From: Anadara kagoshimensis | Taxonomy: Eukaryota; Mollusca; Bivalvia; Arcoida; Arcidae | NCBI GenBank assembly: GCA_021292105.1 | Contig: CM037861.1 | Coordinates: 25,785,110 to 25,849,109, forward strand | Length of the DNA stretch: 64,000 nt | Reading direction: 5' to 3' | Part shown: in pieces, positions 1 through 12,745 of the stretch | How positions within the stretch are numbered: the stretch's first letter is position 1 | Layout of the letters: every line of letters starts with the position of its first letter | Program-made: the position numbers and the translations under genes | The notes under the pieces: model-generated | The model's input: the letters and a program-made list of their open reading frames with translations, nothing else | What the model was told of the DNA's origin: nothing | The model's database searches: none

Positions 1-1654
1 TTATTTATGAGTTACGAAAAATATCAAATATTAAATATCTAAAATGAAAATAAAAAATTAATTTTGCGGTTTTGCTATTTGCTCGCAAAAAGTCCGAGCA
101 TTACAATAAAAAGGTTATTCTTGTCCCTCCGAGCAGAATTTTTAACAAAGTCATATCAGTGTGTGACACAGAAATTGCAGTACACGAGAAACGAAATATT
201 TTCGTTTTCTTTATAAAAAGTAATATCGTGGCAACCGGGCATGTCACTAAGTCATATTTCTTATTTTTTGTAAAGATTTATCGCCGATGTCCAAATTCAA
301 AAGAATAGGTTAACCGAGCGCAACGCATTCAAAACTATAAATATCCGTAATAAGAGTTACACGCACTGTGAGAACTTGTAATTTTCTGACTAATTTGAGG
401 GCTATACTATTTCTTTCTAATACAAAATAATGTAATTTAAGTTTTTCTGAATCATACGCATGGAAATAAGGCAGATATGAATTGATAATGCTTATAACTA
501 ACCCGTTGGGTATGATAATTCAGCCAGTGTATGTAGCTGATTGTCAAACCAACTTAAAATGTAATAATTCCTGCTATTGATTTACTTGTCCCTGATGATT
601 TGGACAATTGTAAAACTAATTAACCCGAACTGTTCAATTGTTCGACCTCTGCTCACCTATGACATTGCGTTTCTTATAAAAAGCAGACGATATAATCGAT
701 AACGTCTGCTACCAGAATTTTTGATGAACACAAACACGCACAATCTGGAGTTGGAAGACGTAGACGGGTACAAAGTTCGGTTTCCGTGGTCAAAATTTCC
801 TCCTAGCTCATTATGCATTCTGTAACATGAATTTTTGAATAGGAGCGCGTTAATTCATTTGGAGATATCAATGCCTCACGCCACAATAATAGATTTGGCG
901 CACCATTAAGAGGTATAACTATTTCATTTATTTCAAGCACCAGTGAGAATTCTTATCCCGCGGTCATATATATACCTCAAATTTACTATTTATATTATGA
1001 TGTACAGTCATTCTAACGATATATACTTAACATATACGCTATTACCAATGGTTTAAGTGTTAAGAAAATTATGATCAGTAGAAGAAGATTGGGTCGCTTA
1101 AATAAATCAAGTCATACACTTATATGACGGCTGCAGGTTCAACATGCAGTATTAAGAAAAAGGAGAATTTTATATTTTAATATTTAAATGCGTGAAATTG
1201 TGTGTGAATGTATTTTGTGAAATGTAGTGAATCGTAAATTTTTTTTATGAAGAATTTTACAAATGTTTCAACTGATTAAAATTTCGTTTGGTTAAAAATT
1301 ATGGATGATAAAATATGGCACGCAATTCTAACTCTGGATTCCTCGGAATATAATGGAACTCGGTCGGTAACAAGATGACCTGGATACCGCCTGCTTGTAT
1401 AAAAGTACATCTATCACTTATTTTTAATTGAAATTTAAGTATTAACTGTTTTTTAATTTTTAATTTTAATTTTTTTTTCTTCATTTTTTTAATGAGAAAC
1501 TTTTTTACTTTCAGATTGGCAAAAACCACTACTAATATTTATTTAAATTATTTATTTTCATTATTTTTAAAAATTTGGTATGCATTTATTGCCAAATTAT
1601 CAAAATTTCGTTTAATTTTCGGAACGAAAAGAGTATTGAGATTTTTTCCCTATA
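1..1654. other. Intergenic, nothing recognised
   Basis: AT-rich sequence with long A and T runs. The open frames are all under 95 codons and show no family resemblance on either strand. Confidence 0.6.
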
Positions 1655-1800
1655 TATATTTTGGTCCTTTGGGTGCATTTTCTAATCTTGAAAAACATAT
1701 TAGTTTCAAAATTTTTTGTCCAAGGTCTATTGATGAGGAATTGTATTCCGAAACGGTCGTCTAGTGCTGTAAAATTAACACTGGTATCATTTGTGATATA
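1655..1800 (+). repeat. R2 dispersed repeat, partial copy
   Basis: It carries the R2 3' module TTTTGGTCCTTTGG, GATGAGGAATTGTATTCCGA and CGTCTAGTGCTGTAAAAT, ending near CTGGTATCAT. Shared with copies at 33497, 35628, 36890, 40852 and 57949. The 5' end is degraded. Confidence 0.75.
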
Positions 1801-2275
1801 TCCTTTTGGGTAGAAAGAGAGTAAACAATTAGATACAAGTGCACATTTTGGGGGAAAAAAGTTTTCACAAACTTGATTTTTCTGCACCAATCTAACACAA
1901 ACGAAAAATAAATAATGTCATAAAAATTATCATAATAAATAAATAAAAATTGACGACGGAGAAATACACATCTACATAGTACAGAGAAAAAACGATAAAA
2001 ATGATGACTAAACAGCCAACTTATAAATCTATCATAAAATTTTGAATTTAATCTCCTAGATGAGTAAAGAAAGGTTGAACATTTTATGGTACGGCTATCA
2101 CCTTGGCCTGTGTAATTAAATTCTTCTAGCATCGCTGTATTTCCCCGATCACCTAAATCCATTATATTCTAATATAAATATCATCAGGAATAGAAGATTT
2201 TAATTCGCTCTTATAGCTTTTATAGTAAAGTTACGACTTCAAAGATTTGCTGCACAATTGCTCACAGGAATTAGA

Positions 2276-2278
<3 letters not shown>

Positions 2279-2331
<53 letters not shown>
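2279..2331. repeat. CT dinucleotide microsatellite
   Basis: About 26 uninterrupted CT units. A short open frame across it is a by-product of the repeat. Confidence 0.95.
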
Positions 2332-2334
<3 letters not shown>

Positions 2335-3478
2335 AAAGTGTATCATTTATTTCAGTCTCTGCTTTATATGGATAGGTTTCGGATTCGGTAAAAGACGAAA
2401 TGACACGAACTTGACAAACTCAAAAACAATTATAAATACTGCTCACTGTAAAAAAGTTTTTTTATGAAATTTGCAACGCAACGAAAACTTCTTTTGAGTC
2501 TCACAGTTGAATATTCAGTGGAACTTTTTTGTCTGTAAAGTAATAATAGTCTCCGAAGAGGTTAACGGATTGGCTTACCGGAATTTAATTTCTTTGTCAC
2601 CAAATCGGTAGCATTGTAAATGAAGCCGAGATCAGATAACTGTTATCATTAAGACTAAACACCCCCATCCATCATAGAGTGGGTATTTACAACACAAAAG
2701 ACAAAACGCAAAGGTGGTCCCACGAAATTTTAAGGTGTAATCCTTAAATTTAATATTAAACCAGCCTTATACCCATGCCAGGGAACGAAAAATCAAATTA
2801 CTGTTTTAGAAGAATTAAGCAACAATAGCTCCACAGATTTACTCACGTCTTGATGGTGTGTTAGATGTTTATTGTAGGCGGTGGTTAATTGTCTGGTGTT
2901 TAAGTGTTAATGTCTCAAAGTTTAATTTAACCATCTAATTAATATACTTTACATTAGCTATATAATTCGACAGACAAGCCCGAGTATGGTAATTGATGGT
3001 ATTTAAAACTATCACCACTACGCGTCATTTCTGGACTGATTTTATTATGAATTCACCTTATTAGAATAATAATCTCGGTTATGTACCAGCGGCGACGGCC
3101 TGCTTCGTTCCACCACCTCAGTCTTGTAATCTGACTTACAATTGCACATTATATGTATTATGTAAGTTTTCTCTGTCTAAATACATTTTCCCGAACAAAA
3201 AATACTATTACTGTTACAAATTATGAAAACGCCTTTAAAACTATATCTTGAAAGTTGCCATAAAAGTCCATTGGTTATTCCCTTCTTTGAGATCCCATGA
3301 TTTCTGTTAACCAATTCTACCACTCATTGCAAGTTCAGCAGAATTCTCAGGTCTGTAAATATATAATGTTGATATTAAGGACAGACTACTATAAAGAAAA
3401 AACATAGATAAGTCAACCAGGAAATGTCATGTCAACTAGTAACTAGAAGATGACACATTAGAAATTTACATCTAAATT
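2332..3478. other. Intergenic, nothing recognised
   Basis: AT-rich unique-looking sequence with no supported gene, RNA or repeat family. Confidence 0.55.
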
Positions 3479-4931
3479 GTTCCACTTTCTAACTCCTGGT
3501 GCTATTGTCGCATTTCAGTACTGTGTTCCACTTTCTAACTCCTGGTGCTATTGTCAAATTCCAGTACTGTGTTCCACTTTCTAACTCCTGGTGCTATTGT
3601 CGCATTTCAGTACTGTGTTCCACTTTCTAACTCCTGGTGCTATTGTCAAATTCCAGTACTGTGTTCCACTTTCTAATTCCTGGTGCTATTGTTAAATTCC
3701 AGTACTGTGTTCCACTTTCTAACTCCTGGTGTTATTGTCAAATTCCAGTACTGTGTTCCACTTTCTAACTCCTGGTGTTATTGTCAAATTCCAGTACTGT
3801 GTTCCACTTTCTAATTCCTGGTGCTATTGTTAAATTCCAGTACTGTGTTACACTTTCTAACTCCTGGTGTTATTGTCAAATTCCAGTACTGTGTTCCACT
3901 TTCTAACTCCTGGTGCTATTGTCAAATTCCAGTACTGTGTTCCACTTTCTAACTCCTGGTGCTATTGTAAAATTCCAGTACTGTGTTCCACTTTCTAACC
4001 CCTGGTGCTATTGTCACATTCCAGTACTGTGTTCCACTTTCTAACTCCTTGTGCTATTGTCGCATTTCAGTACTGTTCTCCACTTTCTAACTCCTGGTGC
4101 TATTGTCGCATTTCAGTACTGTGTTCCACTTTCTAACTCCTGGTGCTATTGTCGCATTTCAGTACTGTGTTCCACTTTCTAACTCCTGGTGCTATTGTCG
4201 CATTTCAGTACTGTGTTCCACTTTCTAACTCCTGGTGCTATTGTCGCATTTCAGTACTGTGTTCCACTTTCTAACTCCTGGTGCTATTGTCATTCAGTAC
4301 TGTGTTCCACTTTCTAACTCCTGGTGCTATTGTCAAATTCCAGTACTGTGTTCCACTTTCTAACCCCTGGTGCTATTGTCAAATTCCAGTACTGTGTTCC
4401 ACTTTCTAACCCCTGGTGCTATTGTCAAATTCCAGTACTGTGTTCCACTTTCTAACCCTGGTGCTATTGTCATTCAGTACTGTGTTCCACTTTCTAACTC
4501 CTGGTGCTATTGTCGCATTTCAGTACTGTGTTCCACTTTCTAACCCCTGGTGCTATTGTCAAATTCCAGTACTGTGTTCCACTTTCTAACCCCTGGTGCT
4601 ATTGTCATTCCAGTACTGTGTTCCACTTTCTAACCCTGGTGCTATTGTCGCATTCCAGTACTGTGTTCCACTTTCTAATCCTGGTGCTATTGTCATCAGT
4701 ACTGTCTTCCACTTTCTAACTCCTGGTGCTATTGTCGCATTTCAGTACTGTCTTCCACTTTCTAACTCCTGGTGCTATTGTCGCATTTCAGTACTGTCTT
4801 CCACTTTCTAACTCCTGGTGCTATTGTCGCATTTCAGTACTGTGTTCCACTTTCTAACTCCTGGTGCTATTGTCGCATTCCAGTACTGTGTTCTACTTTT
4901 TAACTCCTGGTGCTATTGTCGCATTCCAGTA
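3479..4931. repeat. 46-bp tandem satellite, about 32 copies
   Basis: The unit reads TTCCACTTTCTAACTCCTGG, then TGCTATTGTC and a variable joint before CAGTACTGTG. The joint has several states: CGCATTT, AAATTC, TAAATTC, CACATTC and shorter forms missing 3-5 bases. Variants are grouped, with TAAATTC and TGTTATT forms in the first half and CGCATTT forms in the second. This suggests local amplification. Open frames along it are incidental. Confidence 0.96.
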
Positions 4932-5201
4932 ATTGTTTAAATAGACAAATGTCATTAGGAAATGGATTTTGGTTTGTTCTAGTGTAACGTTGTTGTGGTG
5001 AATTTTGGTGCATCCTCCTTCTGTTATCTTGGCGGTTGACCTGACCCGATCGACGATAATGTTCCCAAAATGTATCACCACAATCATATCCAAAACAACA
5101 TCTTCGGTACATTTCATGCGTACTCTTGGTTGCTCTTGCTGTTACTTGTTCAATACATTTTGTTCTCAAATAAGGTGCCATTTCTAGATTTCAGTGCAAG
5201 A

Positions 5202-5422
5202 TACAGACCTGTCAAAATTTTATCAATGAGCTAGCAAAAGAAAAGAAGTCGATGGCTACCGAATGATCTAAGTATAGATAACTAGTGGCAAGAAAGCTAC
5301 TGATAGATAGATGACAGCTAGCGAAAAGCTGTCAAAGGATAGCTGATGAGGAGTCATAGTTAGCTGCCGACTCGGCACTAATTCATTAGCTTAGTGTTAA
5401 CCTTTTGACGGGTCTGTACTGC
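5202..5422. mobile_element. MITE of the CCTGTCGA family, old copy
   Basis: It begins TACAGACCTGTCAAAA and ends TTTTGACGGGTCTGTACTG, the degraded inverted ends of the family best seen at 62617-62830. The interior has GATAGATAGATGACAGCTAGC and related short inverted segments that could fold into a long imperfect hairpin. Confidence 0.75.
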
Positions 5423-5853
5423 AGATCTACAATTTAATCCACCTACTTGTTCATTTGTTATAAGAGTTGATTGCACTAATGAACCATTTTTAAAATTTAT
5501 TATTTTAAATACAAAATGTGCATTAGATGTATCGATTGGCACTTGGATCACCACACAGACTGTGATTACTCTAAAGTTTGGAGAAGTATTACCCGGTAAT
5601 CGGTCTATAATCCACCGTCAATCACACTGATCCATTACTATCTTAGAATGAAACTTTTTCATTTGATCAATATTTAAAAACCACGCAAACGGAACAAAAA
5701 TTAGTTGTATAATATGCCGTCAGACGATAAGTCAGCAATGCAAAATATGACAGGATTGTCAAAACGCCTTTTATATGGAATTTTGATGTATAATCAGAAT
5801 GGTTAAATAGCAAAAGGCGACATATTTAAATTATGTGCACTCTGATTTTTAAA

Positions 5854-6174
5854 CCACTGCAATAGCGCAGTTGATAGAGTGCTTGCTCCATATGTAGGAG
5901 ATCGTGGGTTCGAACCCCGGCCTTTTCTAACAAAGACTTGAAAATAGGTAATGTTCTTTCTTCAAGCGCTCTGCAGTCACAGGGGTCCTTCGGCAGAAGG
6001 CCGATGTCCCGTGTCAAGGCAGGCGTGGCACGTAAAAGAGCCCTCCTTGCACATTGCTCCGAGCCCACTGCAAAGGTCAGTTTTTGCCACTTCACTTATA
6101 CCTGGTGACGTCTTGATATAAGTGAAATATTATTGAATGAGACGTAAACATCATTTGATTAATCAATCAATCAA
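5854..6174 (+). mobile_element. tRNA-derived SINE, subfamily B, with perfect target duplication
   Basis: The tRNA-like head has an A box (TAGCGCAGTTGATAGAGT) and a B box (GGGTTCGAACCC). A subfamily-B middle follows (CTTCGGCAGAAGG palindrome), then the shared 3' module (GACGTCTTGATATAAGTG) and an AATC-repeat tail. The 13-bp sequence TCTGATTTTTAAA flanks it exactly at 5841-5853 and 6175-6187, showing target-primed insertion. Confidence 0.92.
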
Positions 6175-6187
6175 TCTGATTTTTAAA

Positions 6188-8404
6188 ATCTGTAATATTG
6201 TAATTTTGTTCTTTTCGGGAAAATCTTCCAGATTGATTTAACGAAACGAAACGAATGGTTAACTAATGTTCAGTAAGTTGGCGTAATGAACGCTGATGGG
6301 ATATATTGTCGCTGAATAAATTTACATTTTTATCAAATAAGTTGTGAAAATGTTTTTTATACTCATCACCATTATCGCCATCACTAACTTTGATTTAAAT
6401 CCTCAAAAATCGGTGATAATGAACCATTAAAGGTAATCCATTGTGACTAAATGTCTTGTTAGAGGAGGACCCAAGTGCTGATCTACATATCATTTATAGT
6501 ACTTCTTTCTTCCAATTTTATATTGTTTTATACTGGAAAGAAATGATGGAATATCTGTGTTTTTTCTAGCAAAAAGATGTGAGTTATCAATTTGATTATG
6601 AGTAAAGCCACTTAGGACTTTGTCTTTATTATTGAAGCAAAGGTTTTGGTCATGGGTTGCTAACTGCATTATGCTGCTTTCAGCTTGCAATCAAAAGGAA
6701 CGGCTTTTTCGTCGTGTCCAGTTTGCAATGGATTCAACAATTTCATCCTGCACAGCTTGTTGTGGATAGGGATGGTAACGCGTTTTTTTGTTTCATTTAT
6801 ATCTCAATGGACACAGAACTCTCACACCGACTCTGACCGGTAGACGACAGTGATGGTTTAATACTCTAAACCTGCTGTGTTTGGATTGCAACCAACATTA
6901 GTCATTGATGTGTGATAGTTATATGTTGTATTGGGCAATGGTAGGTTTTGGATACGACCAAGAATGAACATTTAGAGTGCATTTTTATCAAAAGTAAACT
7001 TAATTTCAATACTGAAATGATGTTCCGTCTTTTTTGCTTTTATATCTTGCCGTATGTTCCTTCCTCTTTGCCTATTTTATCTTTGTTTAGCCGTTTGTCC
7101 TATTGTCTTTGTCTATACACCCTCTGTTTGATGACGCCGTTTTCTCGCCGTATATAGGTATGCCTTTAATTTTATCCATTGTTTTGTCCTAATTTTTACA
7201 TGCTATCCGTCAAAAGTAAAAATCAGAAATGATCATTACTCATCATTGCATCTGATTGTTGAGAAACTCAAAATGACTTTGCAACAAAATTGCTGGCATG
7301 CACACTTGTATGTTCCCTACGTAAATGACCACATGTATAACGTCCACATTTTAAGATAAAGTTTAAGTAGGATTTTAAGACTTTATGGATATTTCTCTGA
7401 CTGACATTTATTGTTAATTCCGTGTATTTCAAATAAACTTCCTTCATCTTTGACAGCTATGACAATTTAACTGCAATATGAAGTCATCTTATGTGAAATC
7501 ATCTAATGCATCAACTCTTCAGCATTTTACAGCTTACGTCTTTCCCCGCCTATGGAATGACTCAGCTTTTAAACTCCTTTACACTTTTACACAGTTAAGA
7601 CCTTGTCTTGGAGTCCCATTCCGAACTTTAGTCCGGTTATTATATAAGAACCTCGGAATACTAATACATTTTAAGGTCATTTCATTGTTCGAATTTTTCG
7701 AATAATGTACCAATGTCACCATTTTATGATTCCTATTTCAAGTATAATTTGAACATTTTAAAGCCCGCGTTACACTGTCCCGAAATATTGACAACCAATG
7801 ACCACATGAAAATGAAATCGATCTGATCGTGAAACCTTCGGCTATTCGTAATGGCATCATTAATCATCGTATGGCCGCCTCTTCATTTTTTCAGACTTAG
7901 GTAGCAAAATCGTGAGCGATGACAAAATCTTTGGCATGTAAAAAAATTGAAAAGGACCATGCAACATTTACTCAAATACAAGCAAAATTCTTATTTTTCA
8001 AATTCTTTAACTTAAAACTTTTTCCAAACTTTTATGCGCCCGTTTCGCTATGCAAAAAAGGATTAATTTTTTAATTTGAAAAAAGTACTATTTTGCCGCC
8101 ATAAAAACTTCGCCGTTTTCAATTTGGTACTTCAAACCAAAACTTCAAAATAGTATCTTGCTTGGTTAATAAAATAATATACATTGCCTAGTAATGACAT
8201 TTGTATTTGAAATATGTTGGTGTGCTATTTTTTTTAATTAGTTTTAATCCCCGAGTTCAGATTTAACGTCACAACTTACGCCATACAATATCAGTCATAC
8301 AAGAAATTAATGTCAATTTTTTTCAAGAAAAAAATACATACAGGACATAACTAAAACCAAAACAATGATATTTGATAATGAAAGTCGTAATAAAAAACAT
8401 GATA
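6188..8404. other. Intergenic, nothing recognised
   Basis: AT-rich sequence without a supported gene or repeat family. Open frames of 66-75 codons show no recognisable motif. Confidence 0.5.
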
Positions 8405-8720
8405 ATTGTTTGAAAACAAACATTCAAAGTATTTGTATGTTGTGAGGTATTGACCGTTTTCAGAGAAGTTTGTGGTATTTTGAAAACTTTTTTATTAAAA
8501 TAAAAACAGCATTTAAGATTGACAGCAACAGTTTTTTATACGTATTATGAAAAGTTTTATTTCAAACATGCAAAGTATTTGTATATTGTGAAGTATTGAT
8601 CTTTTTCAGACAACTTTGTGATATTGTGAAAAACCTTTCTATTGAAACAAATAAACTTGTAAAAACAATATTTCAGTTTGACAGCAACATTTTTTTAGAA
8701 TTATGAAAAATTTTATAAAA
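8405..8720. repeat. Degenerate 146-bp tandem pair
   Basis: Two diverged copies sharing CAAAGTATTTGTAT (8425 and 8571) and TTGACAGCAACA, spaced about 146 bp. Just downstream (8750-8870) is an AT-rich inverted motif with AAGTGGTA and TACCACTTTT. Confidence 0.7.
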
Positions 8721-8895
8721 CCTGTGACATTTTTGAAATTCTTGATGTTGTTATATACCACATTTTGAAATAATCACAAAATACATCCAAAAAGTGGTAT
8801 TGTCATATACCACTTTTATAAATATATTTTATGATTAATTTCAAAAAGTGGTAGATGACAATGCAATAACATGCTGGTCACGAGATGATAGAGAA

Positions 8896-9206
8896 TAATG
8901 TTTTCTGATGGTCAAGCAGCACTGTCGGTTAATGTTTTCTGATGGTCAAGCAGCACTGTCGGTTAATGTTTTCTGATGGTCAAGCAGCACTGTCGGTTAA
9001 AGTTTTCTGATGGTCAAGCAGCACTGTCGGTTAATGTTTTCTGATGGTCAAGCAGCACTGTCGGTTAATGTTTTCTGATGGTCAAGCAGCACTGTCGGTT
9101 AATGTTTTCTGATGGTCAAGCAGCACCGTCGGTTAATGTTTTCTGATGGTCAAGCAGCACTGTCGGTTAATGTTTTCTGATGGTCAAGCAGCACCGTCGG
9201 TTAATG
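8896..9206. repeat. 34-bp minisatellite, about 9 copies
   Basis: The unit is TTAATGTTTTCTGATGG followed by TCAAGCAGCACTGTCGG. Copies are almost identical; differences are CACTG/CACCG and one AATG/AAAG. Such homogeneity implies recent expansion. Confidence 0.96.
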
Positions 9207-9434
9207 ACTCACTAGTGTCAGGGTAAACATTTATTACTACATACTTGTACTAGTATTCGCATCGTCTTGCAACACCCCGTCAACCACACCACTTAACACT
9301 GTATGCCATTATGTTCATTGTTTGTTCATAATTGCTGAATTTTGCAGAAAGGGTTATGTAAAATGAAGTTAGAAGATTATTATCGTAATTTAGTTTTGGT
9401 TCCTTTGGCTATTGTCATATGCCTTTTTTAACTA

Positions 9435-9620
9435 CAGTAAAACCTCGATTCATCGCCACTATTTGTTCAGTCAAATTTTGGCGTTATAATGGGTTTGGCA
9501 ATAAGTCGAGGGAGGCTCATAAAGAAATGCATAAACAAAATGGATTTTGGGACTTCAAAATAGTGTGGCGATAAGCGAGGTGGCAAAGTTATCGAGGGGC
9601 ATTATAACGAGGTTTTACTG
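9435..9620. mobile_element. pogo/Tigger-like MITE, 186 bp
   Basis: The ends are CAGTAAAACCTCG and its exact inverse CGAGGTTTTACTG, bounded on both sides by TA (9433-9434 and 9621-9622). The CAGT start and TA duplication are typical of the pogo/Tigger branch of Tc1/mariner. It has no coding capacity. Confidence 0.88.
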
Positions 9621-10161
9621 TACAGCTTTAAAGCAGCCTTAATACCATGGCATGTACTAACATCACAAATAAAACTAGAGATGACGAAGTTCTCGTTTGC
9701 TATTTTTGTAAACTGAACTCAATTTTTTAGTTTTTCAATTTTCAATTTTTATAGTTTGTTATGGAAACAATTGTTAAAAGTACATAAAAACATCAAAAAT
9801 ATGCTTTTTAACAGGAGAAACATAGGTGTGGTCCTTTTATTGAAAGAATGATTTCGCGTTTGTCATTTCGAAACATATGTATCAATGTCTTGTTCCTGTC
9901 TTAATGCAGCTGAATGAAGATTTAAATTCTATTCTGTTTAACTGTGACAGGTTTGAGCTATTTGTCGTAAATCTGACGGATTACTGACGGATAATTGTAG
10001 GCAATTTGTGGTACATATCATATGTAAATCTCCTTGTTTTAATTTATAGCAGGTTTTGTGTAAATGAATATTTTAACGTTGCAGTAAAAGGTCAAATCCA
10101 AAAACATTTTATTTTATTTTATTCTTTAAAATGCCACGTTAATTTTATTTTTCGTTGTGTG

Positions 10162-10433
10162 AAACCACTGCGGTAGCTCAGTTGGTAGAATGCTCCGTAA
10201 ATGAGAGGTCGTGGGTTCGAACCTCGACTGGGTCTGACCCAAGACTTGAAAGTGGGTAGTAACTGTTCTTTCGCCAAACACTTGACATTACAAAATGAAA
10301 GTCACGGTTCTTTCAGATGGAAACTTAAAATAAACGAAGTCTTGTGCCACGGTCGTCGTGGCACAAAAAAAGAACCTGCTGTATAATGCCATTAACGCAA
10401 CGCACAGGCAAATTTCTGCACCTTCGTCTATAG
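10162..10433 (+). mobile_element. tRNA-derived SINE, subfamily A, 3' truncated
   Basis: The head has GGTAGCTCAGTTGGTAGA (A box) and GGGTTCGAACC (B box). The subfamily-A middle follows (TGAAAGTCACGGTTCTTTC, AAGAACCTGCTGTATAATGCC). The copy stops at CTTCGTCTATAG and lacks the last 60 or so bases of the 3' module. Confidence 0.9.
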
Positions 10434-10998
10434 TATAGTGTTTAGTGGTTGACATTGTGTTGCATGGCAAACACGTTTCTGCTTATAATGCAACTAGTGA
10501 AATGCATAAAAATAAGTTATCATCATTATACCTGTCATGTGCTACTTTTGCATGTATTATTCCATACAAATTCAAAAGTGGCGCATGACATATCGAACAA
10601 AAACGCGATCGCAAATCAAGCAAGAAAAAGACGTGCAATAGGTTGTATTGATACGATTTCCGTACACCATCAGAATTGTGACCCGATACCAAACATACAT
10701 TTATTTGTATAAGAGTCTTGTAAATATATTGTTGATATGATTTCCTTCTGTTCTGACTAACATCGATGCCAAAGTAACCAGTACCTAGAGACGTTATAGA
10801 ATAATATGTATAATGATTTACTAAACAATAACATTATTATGCTGCGGATTCTACCAGGTCTAGATCTATCACATCAATATAGGTTACTTATGTGTCACTC
10901 GGTTAATACTCAATAAATGATCTCTGATTAACAATGGCTAAAGTTATAGTTTGTTTTGGAGAATGACATATTTACAATTAGAAACCGGTAGTCAAACA
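10434..10998. other. Intergenic with a small stem-loop
   Basis: Mostly unique. Near 10540-10590, TGTGCTACTTTTGCATG and CAAATTCAAAAGTGGCGCAT form an imperfect inverted repeat resembling the one at 59858-59920. Confidence 0.4.
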
Positions 10999-11170
10999 GT
11001 TAAACAACAAACATACTTACCTATGCCCGAATCATAATTCAGAAGCAAAGTAAAAACTTTGGAACTGACAAGTCAGGTTAGACACGCGAACTTCCACCAG
11101 AGATTTGAGGTCGGGTGCTCTGGAAGAGTAAGAACCTCCTGTTTAGCTAGTTACATCTGCCACGGTGTAT
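10999..11170 (+). repeat. R1 dispersed repeat, partial copy
   Basis: It begins AACAAACATACTTACC and carries both R1 landmarks: the AAGCAAAGTAAAAACTTTGG stem and ACTTCCACCAG. It then runs through CCTCCTGTTTAGCTAG to GCCACG. Confidence 0.85.
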
Positions 11171-11402
11171 TTGATACAATGTTGTGAAGTTCAACAAGTA
11201 AAAGCTGTTCAAAAAACAAAACATGGTAGAGATTTATACCTGCTTGTTTGAGGAAGTTGAACGGGGAAGATCATTGGTAGTTTAAACGAATATTTGATGC
11301 AATTTAGTAAAACATTCAAGAAGTTAAAACTGTTCAAATCAAAGCACAAGGGTAGAGAGATATACCTGCCTATTCGAGGAAGTTGAACGGGAGTGATCAT
11401 CC
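11165..11402. repeat. About 120-bp imperfect tandem duplication
   Basis: Two copies each contain TTCAACAAGT- or TTCAAGAAGT-like sequence, ACTGTTCAAA, TATACCTGC and GAGGAAGTTGAACGGG (near 11257 and 11377). Divergence indicates an old event. Confidence 0.7.
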
Positions 11403-12118
11403 TCTGAAAATGAAAGTGAGCTCAACAGTGCTCGAGTCTTGTAACTAGGACAAGTATTGTAGTATAATGTTTCCTTCTTCACATGCATATTGCCCCGAGA
11501 ATCAAAATTGCCTCGCGCCGTCATGTTGTCACGTGATGCAGCTTTCGCTTTTGTTCGTTTTAAACCCATATTAAAGAAAGGTATAAAAGTAAAATGATTT
11601 TATTTGATAAATCGACATCATGCTGACGTAACATATTTGTAGGCCTACCTGCATGCTGACCATTTTTGTCATATGTTACTAGAGATTCTTGTATTAGTCT
11701 GGATTGTTGCTGTCAACCAGCAGAATATTGGAAATTTGCGTCAAAAGCATATATTTTCTGTTCGGCGATAAAAGAAGTTATTTTTGGTAAATAGAAAAAG
11801 AAGATTTACTGTAACTTGGCTAACTTGAACAGTCTTAGCAAAATAAACGTCCATTTGTATAGTGGTTAGTGTGTTTGGAACAAATCCGATGTCTTAAGGA
11901 AGGACTCGACGCTGGCATTATAACGGTGTTAATCTCATTTTGTCATTTAAATTCATTTGAAGTCATTCCATAATGACAATAATATAGTTTTTATTAAGCT
12001 ATATGAAATAAAAAATGAGAAGCAATTGAAGGTTTTATTATAGATGTTAAAATATATTTAGTTTTGAGTATCGGTTATGAATATTTACCCAGTCTTAAAA
12101 GTAACAAGTGAGTTTAAT
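11403..12118. other. Intergenic, nothing recognised
   Basis: No supported gene or repeat. Confidence 0.5.
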
Positions 12119-12745
12119 TACAGTAAACGTATTTATTTTCGCGGTGAACTAATTTTCGCTTATTTCGCGGTCGTTTGTTTTGCGCAAAAAATTAATCCGA
12201 AGCGAAAATTTTATAATGCTCAATGGGTTATAGTGCATGTTAAAAGACGCGAAAATTAAACTACGCGGATATGTCTAAATTTCATTTACCTCGAAAATAA
12301 ATACACGCGAAATTAAATACGTTTACAGTATCATAAAATGTAATTAACAGCTCAATGTGTTATTGTGCATATTAAAAGACCCGTAAATTAAATTACGCGG
12401 ATATGTCTAAATATCATATACCTCGAAAATAAATACACGCGAAATTAAATACGTTTACAGTATCTTAAAATGTAATTAACAGCTCAATGTGTTTTTGTGC
12501 ATATTTAAAGACTCGTAAATCAAATTACGCGGATGTCTAAATTTGATATTCCTCGAAAATAAATACACGCAAAATTAAATACGTTTACAGTATCATAAAA
12601 TGCAACTAACAGCTCAATGTGTTATTGTACATATTAAAAGGCGCGTAAATTAAATTACGCGGATATGTCTAAATTTCATATACCTCGAAAATAAATACAC
12701 GCGAAATTAAATACGTTTACAGTATCATAAAATGTAATTATCTAT
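12119..12745. mobile_element. MITE with inverted ends and an amplified 130-bp internal unit
   Basis: The left end ACAGTAAACGTATTTATTTT(CGCG) is mirrored by CGCGAAATTAAATACGTTTA(CAGT) near 12320. The right-hand portion is then repeated. TACGCGGATATGTCTAAAT recurs at about 12262, 12394, 12525 and 12655, a period of 130-132 bp, and each copy ends with the same inverted terminus. CGCG pairs are unusually dense for this AT-rich DNA. Confidence 0.85.

Noticed and set aside
4504-4811. Open frames with repeated CVPLSNPGAIV in the 46-bp satellite
   Set aside because: By-product of a tandem repeat; 46 is not a multiple of three, so the frame changes every unit.
10201-10470. Short frames on both strands at 10201-10470 and 14954-15184
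   Set aside because: They lie mostly within SINE copies and recur in other SINE copies; not host genes.
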